Source: JBGTCD01 sp041749015 (GTDB lineage: Bacteria > Bacteroidota > Bacteroidia > Cytophagales > Cyclobacteriaceae). Taken from it: a DNA stretch of 8,807 nt. A program made the translations under genes and the position numbers. Shown one piece after another: positions 5,467 through 8,807 of the stretch (positions are counted from its first letter, which is position 1; each line of letters opens with the position of its first letter). Below the pieces are notes generated by a model. That model was given only the letters and a program-made list of their open reading frames with translations. It was not told the origin of the DNA and ran no database searches. The stretch spans positions 1 through 8,807 of the forward strand of contig JBGTCD010000139.1 of assembly GCA_041749015.1 (NCBI GenBank), read 5' to 3'.

Positions 5467-6186
5467 TTACTTCATCTTATTGAGATTTTCTCGAGCTGGC
5501 GGAAAATCAGAAGCAATTTGTAAAGCCTCCTGGTAGTATCCCCTGGCTTTTTCATTATTTCCTTCAGCTTCACTGATCATACCCTTGAGATTCAATAGCG
5601 CTACTTTGATGGGAAATTCCTTATCAATATCATTTTCCAGGGTAAAAACCATTTTCACTTCATCGGCCTTGCTGCTATCCAGGATGATCTGGGAACTGGC
5701 TCTTGCTTCATTATAGCGCTTAAGGTCAAATTGCATGAAGGCCACCTTGTACAGCACCTCAAGTTGGTCAGTCTCCATATACAAGGTTTCATAATGCTTG
5801 AGGGCCTCTTCACGAATGCCCAGATTTTCAGAAGCCATGGCAGCCAACTCCAGCCCTCCCAGGTGCCTGGGCCTCAGCGTTAGCACATCTCTGGCAGCGA
5901 GCAAGGCAGAAGGATACTTTTGCATTTCGTAGTACAACAATGAAAGATTAAACAATAATGAATCATTGCCTGGAACTGCTGACACTACCTGCAACAAGGC
6001 GTCTTTTGCAGCATCATAATCGTTGTACCGCATGGCACGTACGTAAGTTCTGGTATGTTGTTCCACCAACCTCCTCAGATGTTCATTTCTATTTTCATCA
6101 GGGTTTGGTTGTTCCTGAGCCTGGGCTCCGGTAACCATCACCATGATCAGTCCTAACCCCGCTAAAATTTTACAGATACTCTTCAT
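5467..6186 (-). CDS. Exported tetratricopeptide-repeat protein
   Basis: This 239-residue protein begins with a clear Sec signal peptide: M-K-S-I-C-K, a hydrophobic core (7-19) and A-Q-A before Q24, so cleavage near residue 23 is likely. The mature part is a chain of TPR helices at roughly 42-74, 75-108, 109-141, 142-175 and 195-228. Typical positions are visible in Y-Y-E-M-Q-K-Y-P-S-A-L-L-A-A (85-98), N-L-G-I-R-E-E-A-L-K-H-Y (121-132) and G-N-N-E-K-A-R-G-Y-Y-Q-E-A-L (209-222). Such proteins act as periplasmic scaffolds for protein contacts, and no specific partner can be named. It lies 88 bp upstream of the sigma factor on the same strand, so it could share a transcript with it or be a separate unit. 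A T-run (minus strand, near 5452-5441) after its stop lacks a convincing stem. Confidence 0.85.
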   Translation of the reverse strand: MKSICKILAGLGLIMVMVTGAQAQEQPNPDENRNEHLRRLVEQHTRTYVRAMRYNDYDAAKDALLQVVSAVPGNDSLLFNLSLLYYEMQKYPSALLAARDVLTLRPRHLGGLELAAMASENLGIREEALKHYETLYMETDQLEVLYKVAFMQFDLKRYNEARASSQIILDSSKADEVKMVFTLENDIDKEFPIKVALLNLKGMISEAEGNNEKARGYYQEALQIASDFPPARENLNKMK

Positions 6187-6254
6187 TTTAATTCCGGTTA
6201 TTTATTAATTGTAATTTTTAATTCAAAATTTGATTCCTATCCTCCGAAAGGATG

Positions 6255-6262
6255 CAAATCTA
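6255..6262 (-). promoter_or_regulatory. Candidate -7 box for the TPR protein gene
   Basis: On the minus strand TAGATTTG (6262-6255) matches the Bacteroidota -7 consensus TAnnTTTG exactly. It sits in the short gap between the cca stop codon and the TPR gene, and would place transcription start near 6250, giving a leader of about 64 nt. No good -33 TTG is seen at the expected distance, so support is partial. An imperfect hairpin ATCCT/AGGAT (6253-6239) lies in the predicted leader. Confidence 0.4.
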
Positions 6263-6270
6263 AAAAATAT

Positions 6271-7698
6271 TCAGGTTTTTACCTTCACTGCCTTTAGCCC
6301 TTTTTCCTTCCCAAGTTTAAGCATAAGCTGATAGGCTTCATCATGTGTATTTTTTACTTCCCCTTCCAGGATGGCCTCTTTAATGGCCTCTTTGATATCC
6401 CCTATCACTCTTGAAGGCCCAATGCCAAAAGTTTCCATAATCTCTTCACCTGACACCGGAGGCTGAAAATTACGCAATTGGTCCTTTTCTTCCACCTCCT
6501 GCATTTTTCGTTCCACATTTTCAAAGTTCTGCAGATACCGCTTGACCTTCTGGTCATTTTTGGAGGTAATATCGGCTTTGCAAAGTTTCATAAGGCCTTC
6601 CACATCATCTCCGGCCTCAAACAATAACCGGCGTATGGCACCATCAGTGACCTCTTCCTTTACCAGGGCGATAGGCCTGAGGTGGAGTCGCACCAATTTT
6701 TTCACAAACTGCATTTTTTCGTTTAATGGCAGTTTGAGTTTTCTGAAAATACCAGGCACCATTCGGGCACCCTTGTCTTCATGGCCATGAAAAGTCCACC
6801 CAACTTTAGGGTGAAAACGCTTGGTGGGAGGCTTGGCAATATCATGCAATATGGCAGCCCACCGCAGCCAAAGGTCATCTGAAACTTCAGACAGATTGTC
6901 CAGAACCTTGAGGGTATGGTAAAAATTATCCTTATGCGATTTACCGTCAATCGTATCTACCCCATGCAGGGCCACCATCTCCGGGAATATGAGCTCCAAA
7001 AGGCCGGAGGTAAATAATAGTTTAAACCCGTAAGAAGGCTCCTCAGAAAGGATGATCTTATTCAATTCGGTGGTAATCCGCTCTTGAGAAACAATGCTGA
7101 TCCGATCTTTATGATCAATAATGGCATCAAACGTATCAGGGTCAATATCAAACTTAAGCTGACTGGCGAACCGGATGGCACGCATCATCCGCAGAGGATC
7201 ATCAGAAAAGGTAATCCCAGGTGCCAGTGGGGTCCTGATGATTTTATTATGTAAATCCTCGATCCCGTCAAAGGGATCTAAAAGTGCTCCATAATCCTCA
7301 TTTCGCAGGCTAATGGCAAGGGCATTAATGGTGAAATCTCTGCGCTTTTGGTCATCCTCCAGGGTCCCGTCTTCTACAATAGGCTTGCGGGAGTCGAACC
7401 GGTATGATTCCTTCCTTGCGCCTACAAATTCCAGCTCATATTCCCCCCACTTGAGCATAGCAGTGCCAAAATTTTTGAATACGGTAACCTGAGCTTCGAC
7501 CTGTGGATGTGCGCCTACTGATTTCGCGAGGGCTATACCGCTCCCAATGCAAACAAAATCAATGTCTTTCACGGGTCTGCCCAAAATCAGGTCCCGCACG
7601 AACCCACCCACCACATAGGTTTCCAGGCCCAGATCCTGAGCGCAAGCCTTTACAATCGCAAAGCAGGGATTTTCTTGTAGTTTTTCTGAAAAATTCAT
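6271..7698 (-). CDS. cca: CCA tRNA nucleotidyltransferase / poly(A) polymerase family with HD domain
   Basis: This 475-residue class II nucleotidyltransferase adds or repairs the 3' CCA end of tRNAs. The catalytic head shows V-V-G-G-F-V-R-D (29-36), the L-G-R-P-V-K-D-I-D-F segment with metal-binding D45 and D47, and K-R-R-D-F-T-I-N-A-L-A (118-128). The S-D-D-P-L-R-M-M-R-A-I-R-F-A stretch (165-178) forms the nucleotide-selecting neck. A C-terminal HD phosphohydrolase domain follows, with H261, H285-D286, and H304/H306 in F-H-G-H-E. It is not adjacent to other tRNA genes. In some bacteria CCA addition and poly(A) polymerase are separate members of this family, and sequence alone does not fully separate them. 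The ATG at 7698 gives the normal N-terminus, 22 nt after the predicted transcription start. The product is cytoplasmic. Confidence 0.93.
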   Translation of the reverse strand: MNFSEKLQENPCFAIVKACAQDLGLETYVVGGFVRDLILGRPVKDIDFVCIGSGIALAKSVGAHPQVEAQVTVFKNFGTAMLKWGEYELEFVGARKESYRFDSRKPIVEDGTLEDDQKRRDFTINALAISLRNEDYGALLDPFDGIEDLHNKIIRTPLAPGITFSDDPLRMMRAIRFASQLKFDIDPDTFDAIIDHKDRISIVSQERITTELNKIILSEEPSYGFKLLFTSGLLELIFPEMVALHGVDTIDGKSHKDNFYHTLKVLDNLSEVSDDLWLRWAAILHDIAKPPTKRFHPKVGWTFHGHEDKGARMVPGIFRKLKLPLNEKMQFVKKLVRLHLRPIALVKEEVTDGAIRRLLFEAGDDVEGLMKLCKADITSKNDQKVKRYLQNFENVERKMQEVEEKDQLRNFQPPVSGEEIMETFGIGPSRVIGDIKEAIKEAILEGEVKNTHDEAYQLMLKLGKEKGLKAVKVKT

Positions 7699-7726
7699 GG
7701 GTAAGGATAATCGCCTGGAAATCCTT

Positions 7727-7757
7727 CAAAATTAACATTTATTTGCTTAGGGAGCAA
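7727..7757 (-). promoter_or_regulatory. Bacteroidota-type promoter of cca
   Basis: On the minus strand TTG (7757-7755) is followed after 20 bases by TAATTTTG (7734-7727), an exact match to the Bacteroidota -7 consensus TAnnTTTG with the expected spacer length. Transcription would start near 7720, about 20 nt before the cca start codon. Confidence 0.65.
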
Positions 7758-7832
7758 TTTCAGGAGGTCCGGTAAGGAGTGTTGTGATAATTAATGGTCT
7801 CTAATTGACTTTAACGAGCTAATAGTCACCGG

Positions 7833-7991
7833 ATGGAGCTCTTTAGATCAGTTCCAATCAACTTATTCATTTATAGTGGAAAGTTTGCCATCATTCTTGC
7901 CACCATTTTATTTGGAACCTCTAGTTTTGGGGGACTAGTAAATATCATAAGGAATTTACAGTTTAAAATTAATCTATTTTTTCTACTTTAA
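7833..7991 (+). CDS. Possible 52-residue hydrophobic small protein
   Basis: An ATG at 7833 opens 52 codons ending at TAA 7989-7991. The predicted peptide starts M-E-L-F-R-S-V-P-I-N and has a continuous hydrophobic core G-K-F-A-I-I-L-A-T-I-L-F-G followed by S-S-F-G-G-L-V-N-I-I, enough for one membrane helix, then a charged N-I-I-R-N-L-Q-F-K patch. A terminator-like hairpin with a T-run overlaps its stop codon, which is what a short transcription unit would look like. Against it: no Shine-Dalgarno sequence, only a poor promoter (TTG 7782-7784, 17 bases, TAATTGAC), and A/T-rich DNA that yields hydrophobic residues by chance. If real it could be a membrane peptide of the type I toxin kind, but no such family is recognised. 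Confidence 0.22.
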   Translation: MELFRSVPINLFIYSGKFAIILATILFGTSSFGGLVNIIRNLQFKINLFFLL

Positions 7992-8065
7992 ACTGTACTT
8001 TTTTTGGGGGTGCTTACTTGTCCACAGAGGCTAAGTTTACTAGAACCCCTAAACCTGAGGAAACC
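7912..8065. repeat. Nested inverted-repeat element between cca and the toxin-antitoxin pair
   Basis: Outer arms GTTTTGGGGGACTAGTAAA (7924-7942) and TTTACTAGAACCCCTAAAC (8036-8054) are inverted copies matching at 16 of 19 positions. With small gaps the match extends outward through GGAACCTCTA on the left and CTGAGGAAACC on the right, to about 7912 and 8065. Inside is a perfect 11-bp inverted repeat, TACAGTTTAAA (7957-7967) and TTTAAACTGTA (7987-7997). The left outer arm can also fold on itself (CTAGT/ACTAG, 7921-7938). Both TTTTGGGGG at 7925-7933 and TTTTTTTGGGGG at 7999-8010 occur as direct repeats. The size and inverted ends are compatible with a small non-autonomous mobile element or a structured RNA. 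No flanking target duplication was recognised. Confidence 0.5.
7957..8005 (+). terminator. Terminator-like hairpin with T-run
   Basis: An 11-bp perfect stem, TACAGTTTAAA with TTTAAACTGTA, encloses a 19-base loop and is followed by C and seven T residues (7999-8005). The orientation is plus strand, although no established plus-strand gene precedes it; only the small ORF at 7833-7991 would use it. On the minus strand the stem is not followed by a clear T-run. Confidence 0.45.
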
Positions 8066-8107
8066 ACCCGTCCGCCCCACGTTTTCTTAGGTGCTGTTAC
8101 AGGGAGG

Positions 8108-8512
8108 TTATTTTCTTTCCGCCCAGTTTTCCAATTTCAGGTTTTCCAAGTACCTGAAGTCTTTAATATTGTCTGTTACTAAAATCATTTCGTTAGCTAG
8201 TGCAGTAACACCTATGATCAAATCAAATTCATCATGCATAGGTGTTCCGTTTTTTCTTAGTAAGACTTTGTTATTTGCATACTGGTCTACTATCCCAAAA
8301 ATTGGAATGATGGTTAGTCCTTTTACAAATTTATCAACCGCTCTGTGAGATTTTTTGGGATCATCGCTATTCTCTGCTCCGTATTTCAGTTCAAAAACTG
8401 TTATTTCAGAGATGAAACAATTCTCAAGACCTTTTTCCTTGATGATATCATCGAGATGGAGTTTACCTCTCAAAAAAAATACACATATACTCGTGTCAAG
8501 CAAATATTGCAT
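8108..8512 (-). CDS. vapC: PIN-domain ribonuclease toxin, VapC-like
   Basis: This 134-residue single-domain PIN protein has the usual length of VapC toxins, which cut specific RNAs such as tRNAs and stop translation until neutralised by the paired antitoxin. The acidic metal-binding residues are in place: D6 in Y-L-L-D-T-S, E41 in F-E-L-K-Y-G, D97 (with D94) in H-D-E-F-D-L-I-I-G-V-T-A-L, and D114 in L-V-T-D-N followed by D-F. The catalytic site therefore looks intact. The start codon lies 3 bp after the antitoxin stop codon, the usual antitoxin-first arrangement with coupled translation. The region looks more AT-rich than cca and tal, consistent with acquisition by transfer. The target RNA cannot be predicted. 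Confidence 0.92.
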   Translation of the reverse strand: MQYLLDTSICVFFLRGKLHLDDIIKEKGLENCFISEITVFELKYGAENSDDPKKSHRAVDKFVKGLTIIPIFGIVDQYANNKVLLRKNGTPMHDEFDLIIGVTALANEMILVTDNIKDFRYLENLKLENWAERK

Positions 8513-8515
8513 ATA

Positions 8516-8755
8516 TCAAATTTTCAAGTCTTTTGATCTGAATTTCCTGCTTTCCCTAATATCTTTGGTGATTTCTTCGGCTGGCTTTTCTGATACAAAA
8601 CCTCCGAAAGAACTGAAAAAATCCTTTTCTTTAGACTTTCTCTCTTTCCTTATAGATTTTGCAAGCCGTTCTAGCAGCTCTAATTTGCTTACCGAACTCA
8701 AACTTTCAAAAAGCTCAGAATAAGTTTCAATGATATGGCGTTCTGCATGTGTCAT
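8516..8755 (-). CDS. Antitoxin partner of the VapC-like toxin
   Basis: This 79-residue protein lies immediately upstream of the toxin on the same strand with a 3-bp gap. Its N-terminal two thirds are helical (E-L-F-E-S-L-S-S-V-S-K-L-E-L-L-E-R-L-A-K-S-I) and likely mediate dimer formation. The C-terminal tail, F-G-G-F-V-S-E-K-P-A-E-E-I-T-K-D-I-R followed by R-K-F-R-S-K-D-L-K, is rich in charge. It resembles the tails of Bacteroidota VapC partners, which thread into the toxin's active site. No obvious AbrB, ribbon-helix-helix or Phd DNA-binding motif was recognised, so whether it represses its own operon is open. Assignment as antitoxin rests on position, size and tail. The ATG at 8755 is the only good start. 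A weak -7-like box, TATATTTA (minus, 8777-8770), lies upstream. Confidence 0.82.
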   Translation of the reverse strand: MTHAERHIIETYSELFESLSSVSKLELLERLAKSIRKERKSKEKDFFSSFGGFVSEKPAEEITKDIRESRKFRSKDLKI

Positions 8756-8807
8756 AGCCTAAATTTTAATAAATATATGAAATTACATCATAAACTGATT
8801 TCCATTC

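Noticed and set aside
8355..8723. Plus-strand frame of 122 codons antisense to the toxin-antitoxin pair
   Set aside because: It runs across the junction of two recognised minus-strand genes; its Ser/Leu/Phe-rich product is typical of antisense translation of AT-rich coding DNA.
1..8807. CRISPR arrays, tRNA genes, insertion sequences with transposase, prophage genes
   Set aside because: I saw no regularly spaced repeats, no tRNA-like cloverleaf sequence and no transposase or phage protein in any frame.

Overview
The window looks like a chromosomal segment of a Bacteroidota bacterium, most likely Cytophagales-like. This is inferred from gene content (Bacteroidota-type FtsE, short SRP RNA, M23 peptidase tail, an ECF sigma/anti-sigma pair without a zinc motif), from A-rich leaders without obvious Shine-Dalgarno sites, and from promoter boxes matching the Bacteroidota consensus TTG/TAnnTTTG. 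No sequence search was run, so the genus is unknown.

Layout, left to right. (1) 1-786, plus strand: the C-terminal end of a probable M23-type cell-wall peptidase, then, 3 bp later, a Bcp-type thiol peroxidase. (2) 942-2100: a Cys/His-rich protein of unknown function on the plus strand, converging with a minus-strand membrane protein that has a four-helix-bundle (MCP-like) sensor domain and no output domain. (3) 2293-3906, plus strand: a Bacteroidota promoter, the small SRP RNA (ffs), then transaldolase and FtsE overlapping by one base. (4) 3907-4321: a gene-free stretch with several inverted repeats and a compact repeat-like element, ending in a probable minus-strand terminator. (5) 5467-4322, minus strand: an ECF sigma factor and its presumed membrane anti-sigma partner, overlapping by 20 bp, downstream of an exported TPR protein gene (6186-5467). 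(6) 7698-6271, minus strand: an HD-domain CCA tRNA nucleotidyltransferase with a good promoter. (7) 7699-8107: a gene-free, AT-rich stretch with nested inverted repeats, a terminator-like hairpin and a possible 52-codon hydrophobic small ORF. (8) 8755-8108, minus strand: a VapBC-like toxin-antitoxin pair.

Most of the window is housekeeping: redox defence, protein targeting, carbon metabolism, cell division or envelope, and tRNA maturation. The less ordinary parts are the ffs promoter embedded in a long inverted repeat, the two structured intergenic regions (3925-4281 and 7833-8065), the orphan sensor protein and the Cys/His unknown. I do not see a clear new multi-gene system. The best unexplained material is the structured DNA beside the toxin-antitoxin pair and the repeat-like element after ftsE.
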